Positions 34,923-44,231 of a stretch of 64,000 nucleotides of DNA are shown here, piece by piece; position 1 is the stretch's first letter, and every line of letters starts with the position of its first letter. This DNA is from DASRAU01 sp035638075 (lineage in GTDB: Bacteria; Acidobacteriota; Polarisedimenticolia; Gp22-AA2), in the NCBI GenBank assembly GCA_035638075.1, contig DASRAU010000041.1:1-64000 (forward strand), given 5' to 3'. The notes under the pieces were generated by a model. The model saw nothing but the letters and a program-made list of their open reading frames with translations. It was not told the origin of the DNA and made no database searches. The position numbers were made by a program, and so were the translations under genes.

Positions 34923-34948
34923 CACGCCCTCCTGGCCCGGGCGTGTTT
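34923..34948 (+). terminator. Intrinsic terminator-like hairpin after the orphan permease gene
   Basis: CACGCCC (34923-34929) pairs perfectly with GGGCGTG (34939-34945) around a 9-base loop and is followed by TTT. It lies 6 bases past the permease stop and just before the end of the convergent subtilase gene. Confidence 0.5.
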
Positions 34949-34951
34949 CGA

Positions 34952-37612
34952 TCAGAACGACGTGCAGACGCCGGCAGGGAAGTCCGGCGACACCAGTCCC
35001 GGAAGCCCACGGCACTGCGACACGGCGTCGGTGGCGGTCAGCAGGCAGCAGCCGCAGGGATCGCCGGTGCAGGAGTAGGCGCCGCTGCCGACGACGACAG
35101 CGGGGGGCGAAGGCCAGGCGGTCACATGTCCTTCAAGGTCGGCGCTCGTCGTCCCGATCGTCACCGTTGCGCCCGCGGCTGCCACGAAGGGGAAGTGCCG
35201 TCGCGCCTGCATGACGCAATCCTGGACGAGGGCGGGGAGATCGGACGCGACGAGGGCGAGAGTGCGGGTGTAGATCGTGTCGGCGCCGGCCGCGTCCCCC
35301 GAATCCACCCCGTACGACCGCGGGCCGCACGAGCAGAGCTGCGGATCGGGGGCGCAATCGAGCCCGAAGTTCCCGCTGCGCTGGGCGACCGTGAAGAGCG
35401 CGGCCGAGGCGTCGTCGTACATCCCGAGGTCGACATTCCCTGACGACGTCGCGAGGTTCGCGGTCACGCTCGCAATGTCCGTCGCCTGCGGCGTGTTGTC
35501 GGGGTCGGTCACCGCGGCCTCGATGCGCAGCACCGTGTAGTCACCGTGCACGACGATCGGGGCGCTCGGCTGCGCCCCGGGCGCTCCGGCTGTGCACAGC
35601 CAGGCCAGGAACGGAGTGGTCACGTCGCACGCCGCCTGCTGCGCAGAGGCGGTGGCGCTCACGCTTCCGATGACCGACGGCAGGCCGAAGACGTCGGTGC
35701 AGTCACGGACGTTCGGCCGCGGCGCGCCGCTGCTGGCGACGCCGAGGTCCGCCTCGCTCCCGGCCGCGTTGCGGCCGGTGACCAGGTAGAGGAAGCCATG
35801 CCCGGGAGGGGGGACATTCATGTCGAGAAACGTCGGCCCCGCGAGGTTTTCGGCGAAGCAGGAGCCGTAGTTCTCCGCCGCGCCATCACCGTTCGTGTCG
35901 TGGAGCCCGTCGAGGTCGCCGCGGTAGACATCGTACCGATCGAATCCGGATTCCTGCTGCCAGCGAACCTGGCTGGATGAGTCCATCCAGACCTCGATCA
36001 CGCCGTCGTCGAGGTCGCAGGCGTCCCCCACGGCGTCGTGGTCGCGGTCGGACTGCTCCGGGTTCCACTCCGCCGGACAGTTGTCGACGCAGGCGGCGAC
36101 ACCGTCGCCGTCGGGGTCGAAGCCCTCGTCCGTGGACCCGTCGCAGTCGTTGTCCTTCCGGTCGCAGATCTCCGGCGCGCCGGGGTGGATCGACGCATCG
36201 GTCTCGTCGCAGTCGGCGTAAGGCGCGCCCGGACAGCCGGGCCCCTGTGCCCAGTAGCCGTCGCCGTCGGCGTCGGGGCAGGAGCGCGCCTCGATCGCCG
36301 CCAGGCAGTCGATGCGCGGGAAGGTGAGGCCGTTGCGCGGGTCGGTGACCGGGACGCCCGTGGCCTTGAAGGTGGTCTCGATCGCCCCGGCGTCGATCGC
36401 CGGGTCGGCCTGCTTGAGGAGGGCGGCGCAGGCGGTGGCGTGCGGCGCCGAGAAGCTGGTGCCGGTGACGCTGGAGATGCCGCCGCCGCGTGCGCTGGTG
36501 GTGATCAGGCAGCCGGGGGCGAAGAGATCGGTCGAAGCGTCGCTGTTGGTGAAGCAGGTCGTCTTGTCGGCGGCCGTCGTCGCGTCGGCGCAGACGCCGA
36601 AGTTCAACGGGCCGAGGTTGGCATCGTAGGTCGCGCCCATCGAGATGGCGGCGCTGACGCAGGCCGGCGCGCTCATGGCGCCGCTGGCTCCGGCGTTGCC
36701 TGCGGCGGCGAACACGGGAATTCCGGCGGTCCGCAAGGCCGTGATGATGAACGCCATGCCGCCGGTGACCGCATCGGCGTTGTCGCAATCTCCCGGGTAG
36801 AGCGCGTTGCTGACGACGCTGCAGTTGATCGCGGCGACGTCGGGGCGGTTGTCGAGGATCCAGTCGAAGGCGGCCGTGACATCGCTCATGCAGCACGTGT
36901 GGTCCGCCGCGTTGGTCACCTTGACCGCGACGATCTTCGCGTCCGGCGCCACGCCGACGGGCGCGATGTGCCCGTCGGAGGTCATGACCCCCGCCACCCA
37001 CGTCCCATGGCCGGCGTTGTCCACCGCGGCCCCCGGCCCGGTCTGGAACGAGGACCCGTTCGGGCAGCAGCCTCCATCGGTGACGCAGGTGCAGGCCTGG
37101 CCGACGACGGCGCCCAGGAGGTCGGGATGACTCGTGTCCACGCCGCTGTCGACCTCCCCCACAACGATCCCGGCTCCCGTGTAGCCGAGAGCGCGCGCCA
37201 CGTCCGCACGCACCAGCGGCACCGACTGCGCCAGGCCACCCGAGCCCGGGAGATCGAGGTCGATGCGCCGGATCCCGGGGAGGTGTCGCAGTCGCTCGAG
37301 ACCGGCGCGGCCAATCTCGCCGGCCAGGATGGGAGCGTGCTTCGGACGCCAGCGCAGCGACAGGTCGCCCGGATGGAGACCCGCCAGAATCCGATCCTGC
37401 TGGCGGGCGACCTCACGGCGGAGCGGCTCGCGATCCTTGCGGGCGGCCAGGCCCGGGTCGACGTCGAGAAGGATCACGATGCGGGCCGTGCCGGAAGCGG
37501 CCAGCGCCCGCTCCACGCCCTCGCCCACGACGGCCCCTGCAGGGGAGCCGGCCGCACCCGCGGCGCTGACAGCGAAGAGCAGGGCGACGGCCAGACGATC
37601 GATTCGGTGCAT
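34952..37612 (-). CDS. Secreted subtilase (S8) with MopE-like, TSP3-like, YDV and Cys-rich tail modules
   Basis: The 886-residue protease has a signal peptide (to about 27), an inhibitor-like propeptide (about 40-125) and an S8 domain with Asp155 (VDSGVD), His202 (GHGTWVAGV), oxyanion Asn306 and Ser386 (GTSFSAP). The catalytic domain is unusually Cys-rich. Then come a MopE-like CDRKDNDCDGSTDE (483-496), a TSP3-like calcium repeat (499-533), the YDV module (about 548-637), a beta-rich domain (about 650-840) and a tail with CGCCLLTATD and VSQCRGLPG. It should act outside the cell. A paralogue with the same order lies at 44232-46910. Confidence 0.93.
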   Translation of the reverse strand: MHRIDRLAVALLFAVSAAGAAGSPAGAVVGEGVERALAASGTARIVILLDVDPGLAARKDREPLRREVARQQDRILAGLHPGDLSLRWRPKHAPILAGEIGRAGLERLRHLPGIRRIDLDLPGSGGLAQSVPLVRADVARALGYTGAGIVVGEVDSGVDTSHPDLLGAVVGQACTCVTDGGCCPNGSSFQTGPGAAVDNAGHGTWVAGVMTSDGHIAPVGVAPDAKIVAVKVTNAADHTCCMSDVTAAFDWILDNRPDVAAINCSVVSNALYPGDCDNADAVTGGMAFIITALRTAGIPVFAAAGNAGASGAMSAPACVSAAISMGATYDANLGPLNFGVCADATTAADKTTCFTNSDASTDLFAPGCLITTSARGGGISSVTGTSFSAPHATACAALLKQADPAIDAGAIETTFKATGVPVTDPRNGLTFPRIDCLAAIEARSCPDADGDGYWAQGPGCPGAPYADCDETDASIHPGAPEICDRKDNDCDGSTDEGFDPDGDGVAACVDNCPAEWNPEQSDRDHDAVGDACDLDDGVIEVWMDSSSQVRWQQESGFDRYDVYRGDLDGLHDTNGDGAAENYGSCFAENLAGPTFLDMNVPPPGHGFLYLVTGRNAAGSEADLGVASSGAPRPNVRDCTDVFGLPSVIGSVSATASAQQAACDVTTPFLAWLCTAGAPGAQPSAPIVVHGDYTVLRIEAAVTDPDNTPQATDIASVTANLATSSGNVDLGMYDDASAALFTVAQRSGNFGLDCAPDPQLCSCGPRSYGVDSGDAAGADTIYTRTLALVASDLPALVQDCVMQARRHFPFVAAAGATVTIGTTSADLEGHVTAWPSPPAVVVGSGAYSCTGDPCGCCLLTATDAVSQCRGLPGLVSPDFPAGVCTSF

Positions 37613-37647
37613 CGTTTTCCCCGGACAATTGCGAGGGCCGTGCGTTC

Positions 37648-37676
37648 CTGATACGACGGCTGGCGCCGCATGTCAA
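37648..37676 (-). promoter_or_regulatory. Predicted promoter of the first subtilase gene
   Basis: TTGACA (plus TGTCAA, 37671-37676) and TATCAG (plus CTGATA, 37648-37653) on the minus strand are 17 bp apart. The region also carries the plus-strand TATGAT (37692-37697) of the divergent DUF5916 gene, so the two promoters nearly touch. Confidence 0.65.
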
Positions 37677-37703
37677 GCGCTGACGAATCGCTATGATGCG
37701 CCG

Positions 37704-40148
37704 GTGAGAGCGGGGTGGAGCGGGCCGGTCCTCGGCCGCGCGGCCGGACTCGCCGCGCTGTTCGTCGTGGCGGGCACGACCGGCGCCCGCGCCGATCCGC
37801 CGCCCCCCCCGGCTTTTGCCACCGCCAGCGTCACGCTCGGGCGCGCTTCCGGGCCGGTTCGTCTCGACGGTGTTCTCGACGAAGCCGACTGGCAGACGGC
37901 GGCGCTCATTCCGAACCTGGTCCAGCAGTCGCCGGTGCCTGGAGGGGAGACGCCGTACCGCACCGAGGTCCGCCTGATGACCAGCGGCGAAACCCTGTTC
38001 GTGGCGGTGCGCTGCTTCGATCCCGATCCACGGCAGATCGCCACGCACAGCATGCAGCGCGACGCCGACCTGGCCTCCGACGACGCGGTCGGTCTGGTCT
38101 TCGACACCTTCGGAGATCACCGCACCGGCTACGTGTTCCGCGTCAACGCCGCGGGGGCGCGCTACGACGGGCTCGTCAACACGCCCGAGGACGTGTCGGC
38201 CGACTGGGACGGCATCTGGGACGCGCACGTCCACCGTGACGACGCTGGCTGGACGGTGGAGTTCGCGATCCCGGCCGCGACGCTGCGCTTCGCCTCCGGT
38301 CTCGACGCCTGGGGATTCAACGTCCAGCGGACCGTCGCGCGCGACCGCACCGAGGTGCGATGGACCGGGACGACGCTCGACGCCCGCTTTCCCGACATGC
38401 GCCGCGCCGGGTTGCTCGCCGGGGTGGCGAGGCTCGACCAGGGGCTCGGCCTCACCCTCAGCCCGTACGGGCTGGCGCGCCACGGCAACGAGTACGCCCT
38501 CGACGACTCGAAGACGACCGGCGACGCGGGGCTGGACGTCGGCTGGGCGATGACCAGAGAGCTCAGCGGCGTGCTGACTCTCAACCCCGATTTCGCCGAG
38601 ACCGAGGTGGACACGCGGCAGATCAACCTGACGCGCTTCCCGCTGTTCTACCCGGAGAAGCGCTACTTCTTCGTCGAGGGGGCGAACCAGTTCGTCTTCG
38701 GACCGAATCTCGGCACCGACTTCGTCCCCTTCTTCAGCCGTCGCGCCGGGCTCGTCGGCGGCGACATCGTCCCGATCGACGCCGGCGCGAAGGTCATCGG
38801 TCGCCAGGGGCCGTGGGGCATCGGCGCGTTGTCGGTGCGCACGCAGACCACACCGGCGGCGCCGGCGGAGACGCTGTCCGCCGTGCGCGTGACGCGCGAC
38901 GTGGGCGAGCACCTGCGGCTCGGCGGCATCGGGACCTCCGGCGATCCGACCGGGCTCACCGACAACTGGCTCGCAGGCGCCGACGCCGTCTGGCAGACCT
39001 CGACCTTCCGCGGCGATCAGAACCTGGCGACTGGGGCCTGGTACTCGCACACTGGCGGCGACGCGGCCCCGCCCGACTCCCCGAACGGCCCGATCCCCGG
39101 CGCTTCGCAGAACGGCAGGTCGGACGCCTGGGGAGCGCTGCTCGACTTTCCGAACGATCGCTGGGACAACGCCTTCTCGTTCAAGTCGTTCGGCGAGGGC
39201 TTCAACCCGGCGCTCGGGTTCCTGCCGCGCACCGGCATCCGCCTCTACCGCGGGCACGTGGCCTTCCAGCCGCGACCGCAAAGCGCGCCCTGGTCGGATC
39301 GCATCCGGCAGATGATCTTCGCCGGCGAGGCGACGGTCGTGACCGATCACTCGGGGCTCGTGCAGACCTGGCTGGGAGGGGTGACCCCCTTCAGTTTCCA
39401 GACCCCGGCCGGGGCGCACCTCGAGGTCGACTGGCTTCTGGAGTTCGAGCGCCTCGACGCCCCCTTCGAGGTGTCGGACGGCGTGCTCGTGGCGCCGGGC
39501 GCGTATCACTTCCAGCAGGGGGCCGCGACGGCCGACTCGCGTCCCGACCGGCCGCTGCGCTACGGCGGCTCCTGGATCGGGGGCGGTTTCTACGACGGAA
39601 GCATCAGCGAATGGTCCGGCTACGTGCGCTGGGCGACGCGCCCCGGGCGCCTCCAGCTCGAGGCGGAGGGCCTCTACATCGACGGCCGCCTGCCCGCGGG
39701 TGATTTCATCGAGCAGCTCTGGCAGCAGCGCATCGTCTATTCGTTTTCGCCCGACCTCGTCCTGTCGCTCTACACGCAGTACGACAGCGTCTCGAGCAAC
39801 CTGGGGACGAACGCGCGCCTGCGCTACACGATCCGGCCGGGGACCGATCTCTACGTCGTGTGGAACCGCGGCTGGGTGCACCCGCCCGGCGCGGAAAACG
39901 GCAGCGAGCTCGATCTCGAGAGCGACCAGGCGGTCGTCAAGCTGCGCTTCACCTGGCGCCCCGCGCGTTCGGAGCGCGTCGGCCGTCCGGACGACCCGGC
40001 GGAGCGCCGTGGTAGCATTCCGCCAGCCCTCGGACCCAATTCAGCACGTGCGGCCGAGGCCGGCATCTCGCAAGGTCCTGCAGGACGAGCGCGGAGAGGT
40101 GCTGGAGTGGCCGAACAGGGCTGCCTGCTAAGCAGTTATCCTGGCTAA
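37704..40148 (+). CDS. DUF5916 outer-membrane protein with carbohydrate-binding-like N-terminus; frame enters tRNA-Ser
   Basis: The 814-residue product starts at GTG 37704, the only suitable start before its signal peptide. Residues about 45-230 resemble the family 9 carbohydrate-binding-like domain (VRLDGVLDEADWQ ... DRTGY-type RVNAAG ... WTVEFAIPAATLRF); the rest is a DUF5916 barrel (TLNPDFAETEVD, FYPEKRYFFVEG). Barrel strands end near VVKLRFTWRP at about base 39960. The frame then runs on for about 60 low-complexity codons and stops at TAA 40146-40148, inside the tRNA-Ser gene. Either the protein truly has this tail or a natural stop was lost. A TATGAT 6 bases upstream of the GTG and no ribosome site suggest a leaderless mRNA. 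Confidence 0.85.
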   Translation: MRAGWSGPVLGRAAGLAALFVVAGTTGARADPPPPPAFATASVTLGRASGPVRLDGVLDEADWQTAALIPNLVQQSPVPGGETPYRTEVRLMTSGETLFVAVRCFDPDPRQIATHSMQRDADLASDDAVGLVFDTFGDHRTGYVFRVNAAGARYDGLVNTPEDVSADWDGIWDAHVHRDDAGWTVEFAIPAATLRFASGLDAWGFNVQRTVARDRTEVRWTGTTLDARFPDMRRAGLLAGVARLDQGLGLTLSPYGLARHGNEYALDDSKTTGDAGLDVGWAMTRELSGVLTLNPDFAETEVDTRQINLTRFPLFYPEKRYFFVEGANQFVFGPNLGTDFVPFFSRRAGLVGGDIVPIDAGAKVIGRQGPWGIGALSVRTQTTPAAPAETLSAVRVTRDVGEHLRLGGIGTSGDPTGLTDNWLAGADAVWQTSTFRGDQNLATGAWYSHTGGDAAPPDSPNGPIPGASQNGRSDAWGALLDFPNDRWDNAFSFKSFGEGFNPALGFLPRTGIRLYRGHVAFQPRPQSAPWSDRIRQMIFAGEATVVTDHSGLVQTWLGGVTPFSFQTPAGAHLEVDWLLEFERLDAPFEVSDGVLVAPGAYHFQQGAATADSRPDRPLRYGGSWIGGGFYDGSISEWSGYVRWATRPGRLQLEAEGLYIDGRLPAGDFIEQLWQQRIVYSFSPDLVLSLYTQYDSVSSNLGTNARLRYTIRPGTDLYVVWNRGWVHPPGAENGSELDLESDQAVVKLRFTWRPARSERVGRPDDPAERRGSIPPALGPNSARAAEAGISQGPAGRARRGAGVAEQGCLLSSYPG

Positions 40149-40186
40149 AACCGGGATCGGGGGTTCGAATCCCCCCCTCTCCGCCA
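40093..40186 (+). tRNA. tRNA-Ser (GCT anticodon)
   Basis: A complete class II tRNA: acceptor stem GGAGAGG/CCTCTCC, anticodon loop CTGCTAA with GCT at 40127-40129, a long variable arm (TTATCCTGGCTAAAACCGGGA), T-loop GTTCGAATC and an encoded CCA. It reads AGC/AGU serine codons. The upstream protein frame overlaps its first 56 bases on the same strand. Confidence 0.97.
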
Positions 40187-40199
40187 TCCTTCCTTTAGA

Positions 40200-41045
40200 T
40201 CAGCGCGTCCAGCCCGTGCTCACCGATTCCTTGTCGGGCCGCTGATCGAAGATCGAAAGCGCTTTGGCCGTGTACTTCGCGGCGGCCTCGATGGCGTAGA
40301 CCGAACGGTAGCCGCCGCTCGGTGATTCCATGATCTGCATCTGCATCAAAACCGTGTCGTCGTTGGTGGCGTAGGACTTCGCCTCGTTGACGCGCAGGGT
40401 CTTGTATTTGCCCAGCCACGCCTGCACCTGGCCGGTCGGGCCCCAGTAGCCGGCGCAGACCTTCTCGTACGCGGTGTTGCGCTCGGCCAGAATCCGGTTG
40501 TACTGCGCCTCGTCGGCCTTGTTGGGGATGTAGGGCCCGGCCTCGCCCGGTTGGCTGTGGGCCTTGAAAAAGGCGTCGGCCCTGTCGTTGATCGGCTTCA
40601 ACAGCGTGCCGACCTCGCCCTTGAATTTCGCGTGGAGCGCCTCGAGGTCCTGATCGAGCTTCTGGTCTTCCGCCATCGAGGTGTTCACCTGGGTGGTCGC
40701 CGTGCCGGCGTTGCCCTGCATGGCCTGCATCATCGCCGCGGCCTTCTGCGGGTCTTTCATCATGGCGGCCTGCATCTTCTGTGCCTTCGCCATCGGGTCC
40801 ATCTGGTTGAACTGCTGCTGGAGGCTGTCGTTGATCTCTTTCTGCCGCGCGTCCTCGGCGTCGAGGGCCGCCTTGGCCTTGTTGAAGAGGTCCAGGGTGG
40901 CGGCGTCGTAATAGCAGCCCGTCGGGAGGGCCGGAACGCGGGTCCACGGATCCGCAGGCGTCGATTGCGCCCGCGCGGCGCCGGTCGACCCCAGCGCGGC
41001 CAGTGTCACTCCCATACCCAGGCACGTCCAGAGTCCCTTCTTCAT
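40200..41045 (-). CDS. Secreted helical protein of unknown function
   Basis: The 281-residue product has a signal peptide (cleaved after AARAQ) and an otherwise helical, Gln/Lys/Ala/Met-rich mature chain. A long coiled segment (about 45-150) contains a Met-rich stretch: DPMAKAQKMQAAMMKDPQKA and AAMMQAMQG. A Cys pair occurs at CYY and VCAGYWG. No family is recognised. The Met-rich part could be simple composition or a soft-metal site. It lies downstream of the PadR/permease pair on the same strand, 95 bases after the permease stop. Confidence 0.7.
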   Translation of the reverse strand: MKKGLWTCLGMGVTLAALGSTGAARAQSTPADPWTRVPALPTGCYYDAATLDLFNKAKAALDAEDARQKEINDSLQQQFNQMDPMAKAQKMQAAMMKDPQKAAAMMQAMQGNAGTATTQVNTSMAEDQKLDQDLEALHAKFKGEVGTLLKPINDRADAFFKAHSQPGEAGPYIPNKADEAQYNRILAERNTAYEKVCAGYWGPTGQVQAWLGKYKTLRVNEAKSYATNDDTVLMQMQIMESPSGGYRSVYAIEAAAKYTAKALSIFDQRPDKESVSTGWTR

Positions 41046-41140
41046 GGTCGGTTCCTTTCGAGACCCCGGAGAGAGGGTCGGTCAGAAGCCGGCCATCATG
41101 GCGGGGCGCCCTGTCCGCCCGCAATCCCCCCCGCCGGGGG

Positions 41141-43849
41141 TCACTCCATCCGCAGGGCGGCGATCGGATCGACGCGCGTGGCGCGCCAGGCGGGCGCGAG
41201 GCCGGCGAGCAGGACGAGGAGCGACAGCCCGGCCGACACCACGACGAACGTCACGGCGTCGTTGGGACGGACCTCGTACAGCAGCCCCGACATCAGGCGC
41301 GTCAGCGCCAAGGCGCCGGCGAGCCCGAGGGAGAGGCCGAAGGCGGTCAGCACCAGGGCGCGCCGCAGCACCAGCCACAACACCGAGGACGCGGTCGCGC
41401 CGAGCGCGAGGCGCACGCCGATCTCCTTCGTCTGCTGCGCCACGACGTTGGCGAGCACGCCGTAGACGCCGAGGGCCGCGAGCGACAGGGCGACCGCGGC
41501 GAACAGGGCGAGCGTCGCCGTGCTGAAGCGGCGCGACTTCACCGAGTCGTCGACGATCTCCGGCACCGGCTGCACGTTCGAGACGGCCAGCTCGGGGTCG
41601 AGCCGCCGCACCGCGGCCAGCAGGTCCGCGCCCACCGCCGCCGTCGGCCGCTCCGATCGCACCAGCAGGTTCACCTCGCTGAAGAAGCCGAGGAACGGAG
41701 CCCCCATATCGTCGGACACCATCTGCCCGAGCGGCTCGTAGGCCTGCGGGACGATTTCCGAGTCGAGCGCGCCCTGCTTGATGTCGCCGACGACGCCGAC
41801 GATGGTCATCCAGGGGAGTCGCGAGCTTTCGATGCCCCACTTCACCTGGTGGCCGAGGGCGTCGCCGTTCGGCCAGAGCCTTCGCGCCAGCATCTCGCTG
41901 AGGATGACGACGCGGGCGCGGCCGGGCTCGCCGTCGGCCTCTTCGAAGAACCGTCCCGCCTTGAGCGGAATGCCGAGCGCCTCGAAATAGCGCCCCTCCG
42001 TCCAGGTGCCGGCAATGGTCCGGTTCGGCATCGCCGCCGCGTCCGCCGTGGCATCGGGCGTGAAGGCGCGTCGCTCGCGCACGTTGAGCGGCCGGCTGTT
42101 CGCGGCGCCGGCGGCGGTGGCGCCGTGGCTCGCGGCGGCCGCGGCGACCGCGTCGTGGAAAAACGCCTTCACCTGCCGCCCGGTGGCGTAGCGACCCGAA
42201 GGGAGCACCATCGTCGCGTTCACGACGCCCTCCGCCTGGAAGCCGGTGTCGGTCCGGCTGAGGCGCACGAAGCTACGGACGAGGAGGCCGGCGCCGACCG
42301 ACAGGACGACCGCCAGCGCGCACTGCGCGATCACGAGCGCGCCGAGCAGCCGGTGCCGGGCGCGTCCCGCCGTGGTCGTGGTCAGGCTGTCGGCCAGCAG
42401 CGAGGACGGCGGCAGGAGGGCGGAGCGCAGCGCCGGCAGGACGCCGAAGAAAAGCGGCGTCGCGAGCGCCAGCGCCAGCGTGAAGAGGACGACGAAGCCG
42501 TCGAGCCGGATGGCCTCGGGCCGCGGCAGCGTCTCGACCGCCGCCGGCAGGAACGCCCGCAGCAGTCCGAAGGCCAGCGCGAGCCCCGCGAGGGCGCCCG
42601 CCACCGCGAGAAGGACGCTCTCGGTGAAAAGCTGCCGGACGATGCGCACCTGGCTGGCGCCGAGGCAGGAGCGGATGGCCAGCTCGCGCTGGCGCGCGCC
42701 CGATCGCGTCAGCATCAGGTTGGCCACGTCGGCGCAGCAGATGAGGAGCACCATGCCGACCGCTCCCATCAGCACGACCAGGAGGCGCCGGCTGCGGCCC
42801 ACGACCTCCTCGCCGAGCGGGTCGATGGGGAAGGTGAGCTTTTCGCCGAGGTCCTTCAGTTGGGCGGGGTAGCGGGCGCCCACCTCCTTCGCCGCGGAGG
42901 CGAGATCGGCGCGCGCCTGCTCGATGGTCACACCCGGCTTCAGCCGCGCCACGGTGCTGTTGTTGTACCAGGCGCCGAAACCGCCGCGCTCGGTGGCCGT
43001 GAAGGCGATCGGCACGTAGAGCGCCGCCGGCTCGCCGTTCAGCACCGGGCCGCGCGGCGGAAACACGAATCCCCGCGGCATCACTCCGACGACGACGTAC
43101 GGCTCGCGGTCGAGAGCGATGGTGCGCCCGATGAGCGACGGGTCCGCGCCGAACGCGCGGCGCCACAACGCGTCGCCGAGCAGGACGACGCGGGCGCCGG
43201 GGTCGTCGTCGGCGTCGGCGAAGGGGCGTCCGATCGCCGGCGCCGTGCCGAGGAGCGGGAAGAGGCCCGGGGAGACGCGCGCCACCACGACGCGCTCCGA
43301 CGTTCCGACGCCCGACAGCTCGGCGTCGGCGTTGCGATAGGCCGCGAGGTCCTCGAACGAGCGCGCCGACTCGCGCACGATGCCGAAGTCGGGGGCCGAG
43401 AACCCGAACTTCTCCACCGGGGCGCCCGGGGCGTGCTCGAACAGGGTCACGAGCCGCTCCGGCTCGCGCCAGGGGAGCGGCCGCAGGAGGATGCCGTTCA
43501 CCAGGCTGAAGATGGCCGTGTTCGCGCCGATGCCGACGGCGAGCGCGGCGATCGCCACCACGGCGAAGCCGGGGTTGCGCCGCAGGCTCCTCAGCCCGTA
43601 GCCGGCGTCCTGCCGGAGCAGGTCCCAGTGCGCGCGCGGGGCGGTCGTCAGCACGCCCCAGACCGTCTCCAGCCAGAGGCGCAGCAGCGCCCCCGCGCCG
43701 CCGCGCGCGGCGACGTCGTCGCGCTGGTCGCGGAAGGTGCGCGCCATCTCGTCGCCGAAATCGCCGCGGAATTCGGCCGGGAACAGCCGCAGCAGCCGCC
43801 GGAAGAAGCGCTCGCCGCGCGGGGACGGGGATGGATCGGGCCGGGACAT
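41141..43849 (-). CDS. Large orphan ABC permease (ADOP type) in operon with PadR
   Basis: At 902 residues this is the longer ADOP form. About 85 extra N-terminal residues (FFRRLLRLFPAEFRGDFGDE) precede two FtsX/MacB units, which carry ARQRELAIRSCLGASQVRI and QTKEIGVRLALGATASSV; the end is WRATRVDPIAALRME. The extra N-terminal part is characteristic of permeases paired with PadR regulators in Acidobacteriota. The gene begins 2 bases after the PadR stop, with its GGAGGT inside the PadR gene, so the two are translationally linked. No ATPase is encoded nearby. The substrate is unknown. Confidence 0.92.
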   Translation of the reverse strand: MSRPDPSPSPRGERFFRRLLRLFPAEFRGDFGDEMARTFRDQRDDVAARGGAGALLRLWLETVWGVLTTAPRAHWDLLRQDAGYGLRSLRRNPGFAVVAIAALAVGIGANTAIFSLVNGILLRPLPWREPERLVTLFEHAPGAPVEKFGFSAPDFGIVRESARSFEDLAAYRNADAELSGVGTSERVVVARVSPGLFPLLGTAPAIGRPFADADDDPGARVVLLGDALWRRAFGADPSLIGRTIALDREPYVVVGVMPRGFVFPPRGPVLNGEPAALYVPIAFTATERGGFGAWYNNSTVARLKPGVTIEQARADLASAAKEVGARYPAQLKDLGEKLTFPIDPLGEEVVGRSRRLLVVLMGAVGMVLLICCADVANLMLTRSGARQRELAIRSCLGASQVRIVRQLFTESVLLAVAGALAGLALAFGLLRAFLPAAVETLPRPEAIRLDGFVVLFTLALALATPLFFGVLPALRSALLPPSSLLADSLTTTTAGRARHRLLGALVIAQCALAVVLSVGAGLLVRSFVRLSRTDTGFQAEGVVNATMVLPSGRYATGRQVKAFFHDAVAAAAASHGATAAGAANSRPLNVRERRAFTPDATADAAAMPNRTIAGTWTEGRYFEALGIPLKAGRFFEEADGEPGRARVVILSEMLARRLWPNGDALGHQVKWGIESSRLPWMTIVGVVGDIKQGALDSEIVPQAYEPLGQMVSDDMGAPFLGFFSEVNLLVRSERPTAAVGADLLAAVRRLDPELAVSNVQPVPEIVDDSVKSRRFSTATLALFAAVALSLAALGVYGVLANVVAQQTKEIGVRLALGATASSVLWLVLRRALVLTAFGLSLGLAGALALTRLMSGLLYEVRPNDAVTFVVVSAGLSLLVLLAGLAPAWRATRVDPIAALRME

Positions 43850-43851
43850 CG

Positions 43852-44187
43852 TCACGACCTCCGGAACAGCGGCTTGCGCCGCGCCAGGGCGATGGTCGCC
43901 TCGAGGCGCGCCGCCTCGGCGCGCGCCACCGCCTTGCCGAACGGCGTGAGCAGGTACGAGCGCCGCCGCTCGTCGCCCTCGGCGTCGACCTCGCGCACCA
44001 GTCCGTCGGCGAGCAGGCGCTTGATGATGCCGTACAGGGTGCCGGTGCTCAGCCGCACCTTTCCGGAGGTCAGGCGCTCGACCTCCTTGAGGATGGCGTA
44101 GCCGTGGGTGTCTCCGTCGGCGAGCGCCACGAGGACGTGGAACATCGCCGGGGAGAGGGGCAGCAGCTCGTCGGGTCGTCGGCTCAT
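43852..44187 (-). CDS. PadR family transcriptional regulator
   Basis: The 111-residue protein is a typical PadR: HVLVALADGDTHGYAILKEV (helices 1-2), LSTGTLYGIIKRLLADGLV (recognition helix and wing) and RRRSYLLTPFGKAVA, with a short C-terminal helix for dimerisation. PadR repressors commonly control the gene they are cotranscribed with, here the ADOP permease, and release DNA on binding a small molecule. A 30-bp imperfect palindrome directly upstream of ATG 44187 is a likely operator. Confidence 0.93.
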   Translation of the reverse strand: MSRRPDELLPLSPAMFHVLVALADGDTHGYAILKEVERLTSGKVRLSTGTLYGIIKRLLADGLVREVDAEGDERRRSYLLTPFGKAVARAEAARLEATIALARRKPLFRRS

Positions 44188-44188
44188 A

Positions 44189-44227
44189 TGGCGTGCGACG
44201 ATATGTCGCGACGCGCCACAATGTCAA
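44189..44227 (-). promoter_or_regulatory. PadR operon promoter with nested palindromic operator
   Basis: On the minus strand TTGACA (plus TGTCAA, 44222-44227) precedes TATCGT (plus ACGATA, 44198-44203) by 18 bp. Over the -10 lies a nested inverted repeat: outer TGGCG/CGCCA (44189-44193 and 44214-44218) and inner GCGAC/GTCGC (44195-44199 and 44205-44209) around GATAT. Binding there would block the promoter, as expected for PadR autoregulation. Confidence 0.6.
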
Positions 44228-44231
44228 CCCC

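Noticed and set aside
34952..35100. Subtilase tail as a PEP-CTERM, MYXO-CTERM or sortase signal
   Set aside because: There is no transmembrane helix followed by a basic end, and no LPxTG-like motif.
40093..40186. tRNA-Ser as an integration site for a mobile element
   Set aside because: No integrase, no repeated 3' tRNA end and no change in base composition were seen on either side.
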